Origin: Acidovorax sp. NCPPB 4044
GTDB lineage: Bacteria; Pseudomonadota; Gammaproteobacteria; Burkholderiales; Burkholderiaceae_C
Length of the DNA: 64,000 bases
Reading direction: 5' to 3'
Assembly (NCBI RefSeq): GCF_028069655.1
Contig: NZ_JAMCOS010000001.1
Span: 1,704,001-1,768,000 of the forward strand
The notes under the pieces: generated by a model
The model's database searches: none
Seen by the model: only the letters and a program-made list of their open reading frames with translations
What the model was told of the DNA's origin: nothing
Part shown: one piece after another, positions 30,165 through 39,512 of the stretch
Position numbering within the stretch: position 1 is the stretch's first letter
How the letters are laid out: every line of letters starts with the position of its first letter
Program-made: the position numbers and the translations under genes

Positions 30165-31016
30165 TCAGCCCAGTTCGCTGAACCGCTGCACCGGCGCCAG
30201 CGGCGGGAAATCCCCCGCACGCTTCGCGCCCATGGCGCCGACCGCCTCGCCCACGTGGCGGTTGCTCCAGATGGCGCTCTGCAGCCAGCCCATCTGCCGC
30301 AGGCTGTCGTCCACGGCATGGTCGCGCGCGTAGTGCACCGCCTGCTTGGTGCCCCAGATGGCGACCGGGGGCTTGGCGGCGATCTCCCGCGCACAGGCGA
30401 GGGCCGCCTCCACCATGGCTTCCTGCGTGGCGAACACCTCGTTCACCAGCCCGCAGGCCAGGGCGCGCGCTGCGGGCAGGCGGCGGCCGGTGTAGGCAAG
30501 CTCCTTGACGATGCCCAGCGGGATCAGCTTGGGCAGGCGCTGCAGCGTGCCGACGTCGGCCACCATGCCGATGTTGATCTCCTGGATGCAGAAGAACGCG
30601 TCCTGCGTGGCGTAGCGGATGCAGGCGGCCGTCACCATGTCCACGGCGCCGCCGATGCAGCCGCCCTGGACCGCGGCGATCACCGGGATGCGTAGCGATT
30701 CGATCCGCGTGAACGTGGCCTGCATGTCGGTCAGCAGGTCGAAAATGGCGGCGCGGCCTTCCGGGCTCCGGTCGTCCATGGCGACGGCGCCGCCGAAGGT
30801 CTCCAGCGCCATGCCCGCCGAGAAGTGGCGCCCGGTGCTGCTGATGACCAGCGCCCGCGCATCGCCGGCGCGGTGCAGCCGGGCCAGCACGGTGTCCAGC
30901 TCGCGCCAGAACGTGGGGTGCATGGTGTTCAGCGCATCCGGACGGTTCAGCACCAGGTGGGCCACGTGGTCCGACAGCGTGAGCGAGAAGCAGGTAAAGG
31001 CGGTGGGTTCGGTCAT
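30165..31016 (-). CDS. Crotonase-family enzyme, dienoyl-CoA isomerase-like
   Basis: 283 aa. Oxyanion-hole stretches are STGRHFSAGMALE and AAVQGGCIGGAVDMV. The following EINIGMVADVGTLQRLPKLI closely resembles delta3,5-delta2,4-dienoyl-CoA isomerases (ECH1 type), where Asp residues replace one hydratase Glu. It probably acts in unsaturated fatty-acid beta-oxidation. The start ATG 31016 is chosen because upstream open frame runs through the tandem-repeat region. It is on the same strand as the dehydratase, with a 104-bp gap. Confidence 0.85.
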   Translation of the reverse strand: MTEPTAFTCFSLTLSDHVAHLVLNRPDALNTMHPTFWRELDTVLARLHRAGDARALVISSTGRHFSAGMALETFGGAVAMDDRSPEGRAAIFDLLTDMQATFTRIESLRIPVIAAVQGGCIGGAVDMVTAACIRYATQDAFFCIQEINIGMVADVGTLQRLPKLIPLGIVKELAYTGRRLPAARALACGLVNEVFATQEAMVEAALACAREIAAKPPVAIWGTKQAVHYARDHAVDDSLRQMGWLQSAIWSNRHVGEAVGAMGAKRAGDFPPLAPVQRFSELG

Positions 31017-31110
31017 GCGCCGCACTCTAGGCCCCGCGCCGCGGCGGGCGCCGTCACCTGGGCGACGGCGGGCCCGGGGCTCTGGGCCGGGGCTTTTGCG
31101 CCGGATCGCG

Positions 31111-31170
31111 CTGGGTGACGCGGGATGGCGCGGGGTGGCGCGGGATGGCGCGGGGTGACGCGGGGTGACG
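31111..31170. repeat. 10-bp tandem repeat, six units
   Basis: Six contiguous units of the form CGGGRTGRCG, in perfect 10-bp phase with only one or two differing bases per unit. They occupy the gap between the divergent crotonase gene and the amino-acid binding-protein gene. A -10-like TATACT lies 14 bp downstream at 31185-31190. Confidence 0.85.
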
Positions 31171-31265
31171 CCGGGGGCGGCCGATATACTTCCCGGCTCC
31201 CTGCCCACGGCGACCCGTGGCGCCCGCTCCGGGGCGCTCTGCGCTCCCCTCATCCCCCATTCCCC

Positions 31266-32036
31266 ATGCACATCTCCCGCCGTTTCTTCGCCTTCGGCCT
31301 CGGCTTGGCCGCAGCGCTCTCCGCCCCCCTGGCCGCGCAGGCACAACAGGGCCGCGAGCTGGTCGTGGCCTCCAGCGCCACCTATGCGCCGTTCGCCTTC
31401 GAGAACAAGGACAAGCAGATCGTCGGCTTCGACATCGACATCATCAACGCCGTCGCGAAGAAGCAGGCGCTGAAGATCAAGGTGGTGAACACGCCCTTCA
31501 GCGGCATCTTCGCGGCGCTGAACAACGGCGACGTGGACCTGGTCATCTCCGGCGTGACCATCAACGACAAGCGCCGCCAGAGCTACGACTTCACCGAGCC
31601 GTACTTCGCCGCGCAGCAGCTCATCGCCGTGACCAAGGCCAGCACCGTGGCCGCGCTCAAGGACCTCGCCGGCAAGAAGATCGCGGTGGTGAACGCCTCC
31701 ACGGCCGACGACGTCGCCTCGCGCGAGTTCGGCAAGACCAGCCCCAACATCCGCCGCTTCGAGAGCACGCCGCTCATCATTTCCGAGGTGGCCGGCGGCG
31801 GTGTCGATGCCGCCATCGGCGACAACGGCGTGATTGCCTACCGCGTGGCGCAGAACCCCGCGCTGAAGACGGTCGAGGACCGCGGCTTCCCCGTCGAGGG
31901 CTTCGGCATCGTGGTCAAGAAGGGCGACAAGGCGCTGCTGGACAAGCTCAACGCGGGCCTGGCGGCGGTGCGCGCCGACGGCTCCTACAACGAGATCTAC
32001 AAGAAGTGGTTCGGCAAGGACTACCAACCGCGCTGA
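31266..32036 (+). CDS. Polar amino-acid ABC transporter, periplasmic binding protein
   Basis: 256 aa with a Sec signal peptide (MHISRRFFAFGLGLAAALSA, cleavage after AQA). Family-3 solute-binding motifs follow: TYAPFAFENKDKQIVGFDID, FSGIFAALNNGDVDLVISGV, YDFTEPYF. The C-terminus GSYNEIYKKWFGKDY is typical. It binds an amino acid in the periplasm and delivers it to the permease encoded just downstream. The ligand is not predictable. Confidence 0.93.
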   Translation: MHISRRFFAFGLGLAAALSAPLAAQAQQGRELVVASSATYAPFAFENKDKQIVGFDIDIINAVAKKQALKIKVVNTPFSGIFAALNNGDVDLVISGVTINDKRRQSYDFTEPYFAAQQLIAVTKASTVAALKDLAGKKIAVVNASTADDVASREFGKTSPNIRRFESTPLIISEVAGGGVDAAIGDNGVIAYRVAQNPALKTVEDRGFPVEGFGIVVKKGDKALLDKLNAGLAAVRADGSYNEIYKKWFGKDYQPR

Positions 32037-32040
32037 AGCC

Positions 32041-32087
32041 TGCCCGCTTCGGGCATGGCACACCACGGCCGCGCTGCGGCCGTTTTT
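32041..32087 (+). terminator. Tandem hairpins with T-run between binding protein and permease genes
   Basis: Two perfect stems follow the binding-protein stop: TGCCCG-CTT-CGGGCA (32041-32055) and ACGGCCGC-GCT-GCGGCCGT (32065-32083), the second running straight into five T. This is a textbook intrinsic terminator inside what should be one operon. It would make binding protein more abundant than permease, or leave the 3' end of the upstream mRNA protected. Confidence 0.8.
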
Positions 32088-32143
32088 GCGGGCGCCGGCA
32101 GGCCGCCGCCCCGCCGCGCTACATGAGATGAGAGGACGAGGCG

Positions 32144-32911
32144 ATGGAGCCTGTTGAATGGTTTGGCTGGTTCCGGCCGGACATCCTGGTGGAATACAAG
32201 GACCTGTTCATCCAGGGCGCGTGGATGACGCTCGGGGTGACGGTGGTGTGCGTGCTGCTGGGCGGCTCGTGGGGCCTGGTGCTGGCCCTGGCGCGGCTGG
32301 CGAATGCGCGCCATGCGCCGCTCAGCTGGGTGTGCCGCTTCCTGCTGCGCTGGCCGGCCACGGTCTACGTGAGCTTCTTCCGCGGCACGCCGCTCTTCGT
32401 GCAGATCCTGCTGATGCACTTCGCGGTGATGCCGCTGTTCATCCACCCGTCGTCGGGCTGGCTGGTGACCGGGGACTTCGCGCGCACGCTCAAGCAGGAG
32501 CACGGCGCGCTGATCTCGGGCATCGTGGCGCTCACGCTCAACTCGGCCGCCTACATCTCCGAGGTGTTCCGCGCGGGCATCCAGTCGATCGCGCGGGGGC
32601 AGTCGGATGCCGGGCGCTCGCTGGGCTTCACGCCCGGGCAGGTGATGCGCTACGTGGTGCTGCCGCAGGCCTTTCGCCGCATGCTGCCGCCGCTGGGCAA
32701 CAACGCGATCGCGCTGCTGAAGGACACCTCACTGATCTCGGCCATCGGGCTGGCCGAGATGGCCTATGCCGCGCGCACCGTGGCCGGGGCCTATGCCCGC
32801 TACTGGGAGCCGTACCTCGCGATCGCGCTGGCCTACTGGGTCATGACGCTGGCCCTCACGGGCGCGCTGCGCCGGCTGGAGAACCACCTCGCGCGCAGCG
32901 ACCGGGTCTGA
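32144..32911 (+). CDS. Polar amino-acid ABC transporter permease
   Basis: 255 aa, HisM/GlnP type, with about five hydrophobic segments. The first is TLGVTVVCVLLGGSWGLVLA. SFFRGTPLFVQILLMHF is a conserved family stretch. The EAA loop reads YISEVFRAGIQSIARGQSDAGRSLGF. It partners the binding protein at 31266-32036. No ATPase gene is adjacent: the next gene is an opposite-strand GST. Confidence 0.93.
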   Translation: MEPVEWFGWFRPDILVEYKDLFIQGAWMTLGVTVVCVLLGGSWGLVLALARLANARHAPLSWVCRFLLRWPATVYVSFFRGTPLFVQILLMHFAVMPLFIHPSSGWLVTGDFARTLKQEHGALISGIVALTLNSAAYISEVFRAGIQSIARGQSDAGRSLGFTPGQVMRYVVLPQAFRRMLPPLGNNAIALLKDTSLISAIGLAEMAYAARTVAGAYARYWEPYLAIALAYWVMTLALTGALRRLENHLARSDRV

Positions 32912-32944
32912 GGGGCGAGCCGGGCAGCCGCGCGGCGCGCCCGG

Positions 32945-33646
32945 TCAGCGGCGCACGGTGCGGGCGTCCTGCCCGAAGAGGATCTTCTTCGCGTCCTCGT
33001 CCATGGTGGGCGCGGTGTCGATGCGCTGGGCCACGCCGTAGGCCCGCACGGTGGCGGGGCGCGCGCGGATGCGCTCGAACCACTGCGCCAGGTGCGGGAA
33101 GTCCTTCAGGTCCTGCCGCTGGCGCTCGTGCGGCACGATCCAGGGGTAGCTCGCCATGTCGGCGATCGAGTAGCTGCCCGCGATGTATTCGCGCCCGTCG
33201 GCCAGGTGCTTGTCGAGCACGCCGTACAGCCGGCTGGTCTCCTTCACGTAGCGGTCGATGGCGTAGGGGACCGGCTCGGGCGCGTACTGCGTGAAATGGT
33301 GGTTCTGCCCGGCCATGGGCCCGAGCCCGCCCATCTGCCAGAAGAGCCACTGCAGGGCTTCGGTGCGCCCGCGCAGGTCCTGCGGGATGAACTGCCCGGT
33401 CTTGTCGGCCAGGTAGAGCAGGATCGCGCCCGATTCGAACAGCGGCACCGGCGCGCCGCCGTCCGCGGGGGCGTGGTCCACGATGGCCGGGATGCGGTTG
33501 TTGGGCGCGATGCGCAGGAAGTCGGGCGCGAACTGCTCGCCGCGGCCGATGTTCACCGGCAGCACGCGGTACGGCAGGCCGGCTTCCTCCAGGAACATCG
33601 TGACCTTGTGGCCGTTGGGCGTGGTCCAGTAATGCAGGTCGATCAT
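32945..33646 (-). CDS. Glutathione S-transferase family protein, YfcG/YghU type
   Basis: 233 aa. The thioredoxin-like N-terminal domain begins MIDLHYWTTPNGHKVTMFLE, and the glutathione-binding PLFESGAILLYLADKTGQF follows. The C-terminal helical domain has GSYSIADMASYPWIVPHERQ. The TxxN N-terminus is that of the bacterial nu-class (YfcG), whose members reduce disulfides with glutathione. AGGAA lies just upstream of ATG 33646. Confidence 0.9.
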   Translation of the reverse strand: MIDLHYWTTPNGHKVTMFLEEAGLPYRVLPVNIGRGEQFAPDFLRIAPNNRIPAIVDHAPADGGAPVPLFESGAILLYLADKTGQFIPQDLRGRTEALQWLFWQMGGLGPMAGQNHHFTQYAPEPVPYAIDRYVKETSRLYGVLDKHLADGREYIAGSYSIADMASYPWIVPHERQRQDLKDFPHLAQWFERIRARPATVRAYGVAQRIDTAPTMDEDAKKILFGQDARTVRR

Positions 33647-33661
33647 GGTGATTCCTGTTTT

Positions 33662-33706
33662 GCTATCAAAATATGAGCAAACTATCGAATGAATACGGCG
33701 GCATGG
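33662..33706. repeat. AT-rich palindrome plus 20-bp conserved tail, copy 2
   Basis: An imperfect palindrome beginning GCTATCAAAATATGAGC is followed at 33687-33706 by the same 20-bp tail found at 28220-28239. The block lies in the short gap between the GST gene and the 3' end of the HerA-like gene, both on the minus strand. Confidence 0.75.
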
Positions 33707-33753
33707 AGAGGTTTTGGTTCAAAACCCGCGTGGCGCAGGGCCGGGGCGTGGCC

Positions 33754-35355
33754 TCAGCGTTTGCGGCCGCCGAACACGCTGCCGAGCACGCCGCGCAGGA
33801 TCTCCTTGCCCAGCGACGTGCCCATGGTGCGCACGGCCGACCGGGCCATGGTCTGCACCAGCCCGTCGCGCTTGCCGCCGCGCGGGCCGGTGGAGCCGAA
33901 CAGCACGTCGTTGAGCCCGCCCAGCAACCCGCCGCCCTCGGCACCCGCGCCCTGGGCCGTGCCCGCCGCGGAGGGGGTGTTTCCCGGTGCGGCCGGCGCA
34001 TCGGCCGCGCGGCCGCGCAGCTTCTCGTAGGCCGACTCGCGGTCCACGGCCTTCTCGTAGACGCCGGCCACGAGCGACTGCGCCAGCAGGGCCTGCCGCT
34101 GGGCAGGGGTGATGGGCCCGATCTGGCTGCCGGGGGGCAGCACGAACGCGCGCTCGGTGATGCCCGGGCGGCCCTTGGCGTCCAGCAGGCTCACCAGCGC
34201 CTCGCCCACGGCCAGCTCGGTGATGGCGGCCTCGATGTCCAGGCCCGGCTGCGGGCGCATGGTGGTGGCCGTGGCCTTGACGGCCTTCTGGTCGCGCGGG
34301 GTGAAGGCCCGCAACGCGTGCTGCACGCGGTTGCCGAGCTGGGCCAGCACGCTGTCGGGAATGTCCAGCGGGTTCTGGGTGACGAAGTACACGCCCACGC
34401 CCTTGGAGCGCACCAGCCGCACCACGAGCTCGATGCGCTCCACCAGCACCTTGGGCGCCTCGTTGAAGAGCAGGTGGGCCTCGTCGAAGAAGAACACCAG
34501 CTTGGGTTGCTCGGGGTCGCCGATCTCGGGCAGCTGCTCGAAGAGCTCCGACAGCATCCAGAGCAGGAAGGTGGCGTAGAGCCGCGGCGAATTCATGAGC
34601 TTGTCGGCCGCCAGGATGTTGACCACGCCCATCTGCCGCGACGAGCCGCCTCTGGCGGCAGATGCTCCCCCTGGGGGGGGCGACGCCGAAGGCGTGTCGG
34701 GGGCGACATTCACGTCCACGGTCTGCATGAAGTCCTGGATGTCGAGCATCGGCTCGCCGAAGAACCGGTCGCCGCCCTGGGTCTCGATCTGCAGCAGCCC
34801 GCGCTGGATGGCGCCCACGCTGGCCGCGCTGATGTTGCCGTATTCGGTGGTGAACTCCTTGGCGTTCTCGCCCACGTGCGCGAGCATGGCGCGCAGGTCT
34901 TTCAGATCGAGCAGCAGCAGGCCGTTGTCGTCGGCGATCTTGAAGACGATGTTGAGCACGCCCAGCTGCGTCTCGTTCAGGCCCAGCATGCGCCCGAGCA
35001 GCAGGGGCCCCATGTCGGAGACGGTGGCGCGCACGGGATGGCCCTGCTCGCCGAACACGTCCCAGAGCGTGGTGGGGCAGGCGAGCGGTTCCGGCAGCGG
35101 CAGGCCGCGCTCGGCGAGCGTGGCCGCGAGCTTCTCGCCGACGCGCCCGGGCTGGCTGATGCCGGTGAGGTCGCCCTTCACGTCGGCCATGAACACCGGC
35201 ACGCCGATGCGCGAAAAACCTTCCGCCAGGGTCTGCAGGGTGACGGTCTTGCCGGTCCCGGTGGCACCGGTGATGAGCCCGTGCCGGTTGGCCAGCCCGG
35301 GCAGCAGATGGCATTCGGAGGTGTCGTGCTTCGCAATCAGGATCGGTTCGGCCAT
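33754..35355 (-). CDS. HerA-like ATPase of the DUF853 (YjgR) family
   Basis: 533 aa. Walker A is [10 protein letters not shown] at residues 29-38 and Walker B is [34 protein letters not shown] is the sensor region. DUF853 proteins are HerA/FtsK-type P-loop ATPases of poorly known role, thought to translocate DNA. The start is ATG 35355; the much longer upstream frame is antisense to yebC and rejected. Residues about 217-241 are an Ala/Ser/Pro/Gly-rich insertion encoded by a REP-like element. The Gly-rich C-terminal tail ends GSVFGGRKR. Confidence 0.9.
   Translation of the reverse strand: MAEPILIAKHDTSECHLLPGLANRHGLITGATGTGKTVTLQTLAEGFSRIGVPVFMADVKGDLTGISQPGRVGEKLAATLAERGLPLPEPLACPTTLWDVFGEQGHPVRATVSDMGPLLLGRMLGLNETQLGVLNIVFKIADDNGLLLLDLKDLRAMLAHVGENAKEFTTEYGNISAASVGAIQRGLLQIETQGGDRFFGEPMLDIQDFMQTVDVNVAPDTPSASPPPGGASAARGGSSRQMGVVNILAADKLMNSPRLYATFLLWMLSELFEQLPEIGDPEQPKLVFFFDEAHLLFNEAPKVLVERIELVVRLVRSKGVGVYFVTQNPLDIPDSVLAQLGNRVQHALRAFTPRDQKAVKATATTMRPQPGLDIEAAITELAVGEALVSLLDAKGRPGITERAFVLPPGSQIGPITPAQRQALLAQSLVAGVYEKAVDRESAYEKLRGRAADAPAAPGNTPSAAGTAQGAGAEGGGLLGGLNDVLFGSTGPRGGKRDGLVQTMARSAVRTMGTSLGKEILRGVLGSVFGGRKR
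34631..34705. repeat. REP-like element inserted in frame in the HerA-like gene
   Basis: Nested inverted repeats: ATCTGCCGC (34631-34639) pairs with GCGGCAGAT (34655-34663), GCCGCC-TCT-GGCGGC lies inside (34645-34659), then CCCCCTGGGGG and GACGCC-GAA-GGCGTGTC. The density of hairpins and the low-complexity peptide it encodes mark it as a mobile repeat rather than native coding sequence. It keeps the reading frame. Confidence 0.7.
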
Positions 35356-35430
35356 AACGGGTGGGGAGTCAAAAGTAAAATCACGTTCAGTCGGTAGATT
35401 AATCCATAGACACAACAGCAAGGATTCCCT

Positions 35431-36150
35431 GTGGCAGGACACAGCAAATGGGCCAATATCCAGCACCGCAAGGGGCGCCAGGATGAGAAGCGCGGCAAGA
35501 TCTGGACCCGGATCATTCGCGAAATCACCGTGGCCGCCCGCGCCGGCGGCGGCGACGTCTCCGCCAACCCGCGCCTGCGGCTGGCGATCGACAAGGCCAA
35601 GGCGGCCAACATGCCCGCCGACCGCATCAAATACAACATCGACAAGGCCACCGGCAATGCCGAAGGCGTGAACTACGAGGAAATCCGCTACGAGGGCTAC
35701 GGCATCGGCGGGGCCGCGATCATCGTGGACACCATGACCGACAACCGCGTTCGCACCGTGGCCGAGGTGCGCCACGCGTTCAGCAAGTACGGCGGCAACA
35801 TGGGCACCGAAGGCTCGGTGGCCTTCCAGTTCAAGCATTGCGGCCAGTTCATCTTCGCGCCGGGCACGGACGAGGACAAGGTGATGGAAGTGGCGCTGGA
35901 AGCCGGTGCCGAGGACGTCGTGACGGGCGACGACGGCGCCATCGAGGTGCTGACCGCCTACGGCGACTTCGAGGCCGTGAAGAACGCCCTGGAAGCCGCG
36001 GGCCTGGTGCCCGACGCGGCCGATGTCACCATGCGCCCCGACGTGACCATCGACCTGGCCGGCGAAGACGCCGAACGCATGCAGAAACTCCTGGACGTGA
36101 TCGAAGACCTCGACGACGTTCAGGAGGTCTACCACAACGCAGCGCTCTGA
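35431..36150 (+). CDS. yebC: YebC/PmpR family protein
   Basis: 239 aa. It begins [20 protein letters not shown], the family hallmark, and contains [20 protein letters not shown]. The start is GTG at 35431 with AAGGA six bases upstream. Members are DNA-binding regulators or, as more recently proposed, factors that relieve ribosome stalling. It is divergent from the HerA-like gene, 75 bp apart, and followed by purD after 26 bp. Confidence 0.97.
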   Translation: MAGHSKWANIQHRKGRQDEKRGKIWTRIIREITVAARAGGGDVSANPRLRLAIDKAKAANMPADRIKYNIDKATGNAEGVNYEEIRYEGYGIGGAAIIVDTMTDNRVRTVAEVRHAFSKYGGNMGTEGSVAFQFKHCGQFIFAPGTDEDKVMEVALEAGAEDVVTGDDGAIEVLTAYGDFEAVKNALEAAGLVPDAADVTMRPDVTIDLAGEDAERMQKLLDVIEDLDDVQEVYHNAAL

Positions 36151-36176
36151 AGCACGAGCCAGCACCCGGATACCCC

Positions 36177-37472
36177 ATGAAAGTTCTTGTCATCGGAGGC
36201 GGCGGCCGTGAACACGCAATGGCCTGGAAGCTCTCGCAGTCTCCCAAGGTCACGAAGGTCTACGTCGCGCCCGGCAACGGCGGCACGGCCCTCAACACCA
36301 AGCTCGAAAACGTTCCCGTGACCGACGTGCGCGCACTGCGCACCTGGGCACAGGAGCAGAAGATCCAGCTCACCGTGGTCGGCCCCGAGGCGCCCCTGGC
36401 CGCAGGCGTGGTGGACGAGTTCCGCGCGCATGGCCTGCGCATCTTCGGCCCCACCAAGGCCGCCGCGCAGCTCGAAAGCTCCAAGGCCTTCTCCAAGGCG
36501 TTCATGCGCCGCCACGGCATCCCCACGGCCGACTACGACACCTTCACCGACCCGGCCGCGGCCCATGCCTTCATCGACCGCCTGGGCGCGCCCATCGTGG
36601 TCAAGGCCGACGGCCTCGCCGCCGGCAAGGGCGTGGTGGTGGCCATGACCGCCCAGGAAGCCCACGAGGCGGTGGACTTCATGCTCGTGGACAACAAGTA
36701 CGGCGTGAGCCACAACGAGGGCGAGAACGGCAAGGCCGAGCCGCGCGTGGTGATCGAGCAGTTCCTCGAAGGCGAGGAGGCGAGCTTCATCGTGCTGTGC
36801 GACGGCAAGAACGTCGCCGCACTGGCCACCAGCCAGGACCACAAGCGCCTGAAGGACGGCGACCAGGGGCCCAACACCGGCGGCATGGGCGCGTATTCGC
36901 CTGCGCCGGTGGTCACGGCCGACGTGCATGCGCGCGCCATGCGCGAGATCATCCTGCCCACCATCCGCGGCATGGAAAAGGACGGCATTCCGTACACGGG
37001 CTTCCTGTACGCCGGCCTGATGATCGACGCCAAGGGCCATCCCAAGACGCTCGAATTCAACTGCCGCATGGGCGACCCCGAGACCCAGCCCATCCTCATG
37101 CGCCTCAAGAGCGATCTGGTGGACGTGCTGGGCGCGGCGGTGGACGGCAAGCTCGACCAGGTCGAGCTGCAGTGGGACCGCCGCACGGCGCTGGGCGTCG
37201 TCATGGCGGCCCACGGCTACCCCGAGAGCCCGCGCAAGGGCGACACCATCACCGGCCTGCCGGCGGATGCCGACGACGCCGTGGTGTTCCATGCCGGCAC
37301 CGAACTCCGGGACGGCGTGGTCACCACCACCGGCGGCCGCGTGCTGTGCGTGACCGTGCTGGCCGACAGCGTGAAGCAGGCCCAGCAGCGTGTCTACGAC
37401 GTCGCGCGCGGTGTCCACTTCGATGGGGCGCAGTACCGGCGCGACATCGGCCACCGGGCGGTGAAGGGCTGA
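36177..37472 (+). CDS. purD: Phosphoribosylamine-glycine ligase
   Basis: 431 aa, GARS, second step of purine synthesis. N-terminal [22 protein letters not shown]-grasp stretches [16 protein letters not shown] and [14 protein letters not shown], and [13 protein letters not shown] with the metal ligands are all present. The stop overlaps the hemF start by one base (TGATG), so the two are translationally coupled. Confidence 0.97.
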   Translation: MKVLVIGGGGREHAMAWKLSQSPKVTKVYVAPGNGGTALNTKLENVPVTDVRALRTWAQEQKIQLTVVGPEAPLAAGVVDEFRAHGLRIFGPTKAAAQLESSKAFSKAFMRRHGIPTADYDTFTDPAAAHAFIDRLGAPIVVKADGLAAGKGVVVAMTAQEAHEAVDFMLVDNKYGVSHNEGENGKAEPRVVIEQFLEGEEASFIVLCDGKNVAALATSQDHKRLKDGDQGPNTGGMGAYSPAPVVTADVHARAMREIILPTIRGMEKDGIPYTGFLYAGLMIDAKGHPKTLEFNCRMGDPETQPILMRLKSDLVDVLGAAVDGKLDQVELQWDRRTALGVVMAAHGYPESPRKGDTITGLPADADDAVVFHAGTELRDGVVTTTGGRVLCVTVLADSVKQAQQRVYDVARGVHFDGAQYRRDIGHRAVKG

Positions 37473-38440
37473 TGGCGACGGCCACCGGACCGGGCCGCCC
37501 CGCGGGCTCGCTGCAGTCGGCCGACGTGAGCGAGCGCGTGCGCGCCTACCTCGTCGACCTGCAGTCGCGCATCACCGGCGCCATCGAAAACGTGGAGGGG
37601 CAGGGCGGTGCGCGGTTCCTCACGGACCCCTGGAGCAAGGCCCCGGGCGAGCCGCTGCAGGGCGACGGCATCACGCGCATCCTCGAAGGCGGTCGCGTCT
37701 TCGAGCGTGCGGGTTGCGGCTTCTCGCACGTGCGCGGCGCCTCGCTGCCGCCCTCGGCCACGCAGCACCGGCCCGAACTCGCCGGCGCGCCGTTCGAGGC
37801 CATGGGCGTGTCGCTCGTGTTCCATCCGCTGAACCCTTATGTGCCCACGGTGCACATGAACGTGCGCATGATCTCCGCGGCGCACGAGGGCCAGCCCCCG
37901 GTCTGCTGGTTCGGCGGCGGCATGGACCTCACACCCTACTACGGCTTCGAGGAAGACGCGGTGCATTTCCACCGCAACTGCCGCGACGCGCTGTATCCGT
38001 TCGGCGAAGGACTCTACCTGCGCTTCAAGCGCTGGTGCGACGAGTACTTCTACCTCAAGCACCGCGACGAGCAGCGCGGCATCGGCGGGATCTTCTTCGA
38101 CGATTTCTCCGAACTGGGCTTCGACCGCAGCTTTGCGCTGCTGCAATCGGTGGGCGACTCGTTCCTGGGCGCCTACCTGCCCATCGTGCAGCGGCGCCAG
38201 GGGATCTACTTCGGCGACCGCGAGCGTTCCTTCCAGTGCTACCGGCGCGGGCGCTATGTCGAGTTCAACCTCGTCTGGGACCGTGGCACGCATTTCGGGC
38301 TGCAGTCCGGCGGGCGCACGGAATCCATTCTGCTGTCGATGCCGCCGCTGGCCGGCTGGGCCTACCAGCGGCAGGATCCGCCCGGCTCCCCGGAAGCCGA
38401 ATTGACGCGGCGTTTCCTGGTGCGGCGGGACTGGCTGTGA
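37472..38440 (+). CDS. hemF: Oxygen-dependent coproporphyrinogen III oxidase
   Basis: 322 aa. Family motifs: [34 protein letters not shown] with conserved metal/substrate residues, [10 protein letters not shown], and [20 protein letters not shown]. It converts coproporphyrinogen III to protoporphyrinogen IX with oxygen. Its start overlaps the purD stop. An AT-rich palindrome follows its 3' end. Confidence 0.97.
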   Translation: MATATGPGRPAGSLQSADVSERVRAYLVDLQSRITGAIENVEGQGGARFLTDPWSKAPGEPLQGDGITRILEGGRVFERAGCGFSHVRGASLPPSATQHRPELAGAPFEAMGVSLVFHPLNPYVPTVHMNVRMISAAHEGQPPVCWFGGGMDLTPYYGFEEDAVHFHRNCRDALYPFGEGLYLRFKRWCDEYFYLKHRDEQRGIGGIFFDDFSELGFDRSFALLQSVGDSFLGAYLPIVQRRQGIYFGDRERSFQCYRRGRYVEFNLVWDRGTHFGLQSGGRTESILLSMPPLAGWAYQRQDPPGSPEAELTRRFLVRRDWL

Positions 38441-38470
38441 CCCGGCCCCCACGGCCGCTGCGGGCCCGAA

Positions 38471-38489
38471 AGCTATAATTTCAATAGCT
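38471..38489. repeat. Short AT-rich palindrome after hemF
   Basis: AGCTAT-AATTTCA-ATAGCT, a 6-bp perfect stem. It shares the GCTAT...ATAGC core with the palindromes at 28195-28211 and 33662-33678 but lacks the 20-bp tail. It lies in the hemF-rsfS gap, where no gene is visible. Confidence 0.6.
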
Positions 38490-38634
38490 GTCCACGTCCG
38501 TTCCACGCCGGCATGGGGCCTAAAACACCATCAAAGCATGCCGCTCGGCCTTCCCCGGGCCCTGCGGCGCTCCATTGGCTCCCGCGCGGGTTGCGCGCTA
38601 TATTGCCTTTCACCCCTATTCCATCCATCTCCTG

Positions 38635-39465
38635 ATGACCACCTCCACCCGTTCGGAATCCGCTGCCAAGAAAGACGTCACCAAACTCCAGCGCGCCATC
38701 GTCGATGGCCTGGAGGACGTGAAGGCGCAAGACATCCAGGTGTTCGACACCGAGAAGCTGTCGCCGCTCTTCGAGCGGGTCATCGTGGCGTCGGGCACGT
38801 CCAACCGGCAGACCAAGGCCCTGGCCGCCAGCGTGCGCGATGCGGTGCGCGAGGCCGGCTTCCCGAAGCCCCGCACCGAGGGTGAGGACAACGGCGAGTG
38901 GATCATCGTCGACTGCGGCGCTGCCGTGGCCCACATCATGCAACCCGCCATCCGCCAGTACTACCGCCTGGAGGAAATCTGGGGCGAGACGCCCGTGCGC
39001 CTGAAGCTGGGCGCGCCCAAGCCCCGGATCGCCGAGGCCGAAGGAGCGGCGCCGGCAAAGAAGAAGGCCGCTCCGCGCAAGAAGGCCGCCGAGGCCGCGC
39101 CGGAAGTGCCGGCCCGCAAGCCGGGCCGGGCCAAGGCCGCTGCGGCGCCGGCCAAGAAGGCCGCTGCACCCGCGAAGGGCGCAGCGGCAAAGAGCGCGGC
39201 AGCCAAGGGCGCACCGGCCCGCAAGGCGGCGGCTCCGGTGAAAGCCGCGTCCGCGAAGACGGCAGCCGGCAAGACCGCTGCAGCCAAGACCACGGCCAAG
39301 TCTCCTGCCGCGAAGACCGCTCCCAAGATCAAGACCCTCGTCGTCAAGCCCGCGGCCAAGAAGCCGGCGGCATCCCGCGCACCGGCCAAGGCGGCTCCCG
39401 CGCAGGCTGCCGCTGCGCGCAAGCCCGCGGCAAAGAAGGCCCCGGCACGCAAGAAGGCCCCATGA
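38635..39465 (+). CDS. rsfS: Ribosome silencing factor RsfS with a long Ala/Lys-rich tail
   Basis: 276 aa. The RsfS core fills residues 1-135: DVKAQDIQVFDTEKLSPLFE, VIVASGTSNRQTKALA, EWIIVDCGAAVAHIM, and YYRLEEIWG near its end. It binds ribosomal protein L14 and blocks subunit joining under starvation. The remaining 140 residues are repeats of Ala, Lys and Pro resembling histone H1-like tails (KKAAPRKKAAEAAP, PAKKAAAPAKG), absent from the 105-aa E. coli protein. The start is ATG 38635. Confidence 0.94.
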   Translation: MTTSTRSESAAKKDVTKLQRAIVDGLEDVKAQDIQVFDTEKLSPLFERVIVASGTSNRQTKALAASVRDAVREAGFPKPRTEGEDNGEWIIVDCGAAVAHIMQPAIRQYYRLEEIWGETPVRLKLGAPKPRIAEAEGAAPAKKKAAPRKKAAEAAPEVPARKPGRAKAAAAPAKKAAAPAKGAAAKSAAAKGAPARKAAAPVKAASAKTAAGKTAAAKTTAKSPAAKTAPKIKTLVVKPAAKKPAASRAPAKAAPAQAAAARKPAAKKAPARKKAP

Positions 39466-39512
39466 GCCGCGGCATGCCTGTCCTCAGGGCGGGCCGGCTG
39501 CGGGGCTGAGCG

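Noticed and set aside
28191-33706. The shared 20-bp sequence as ends of one composite transposon
   Set aside because: No transposase or target duplication lies at either copy, and the genes between look like normal chromosomal ones.
35356-36165. Upstream extension of the HerA-like frame
   Set aside because: It is entirely antisense to yebC, which is unmistakable; the ATPase begins normally at 35355.
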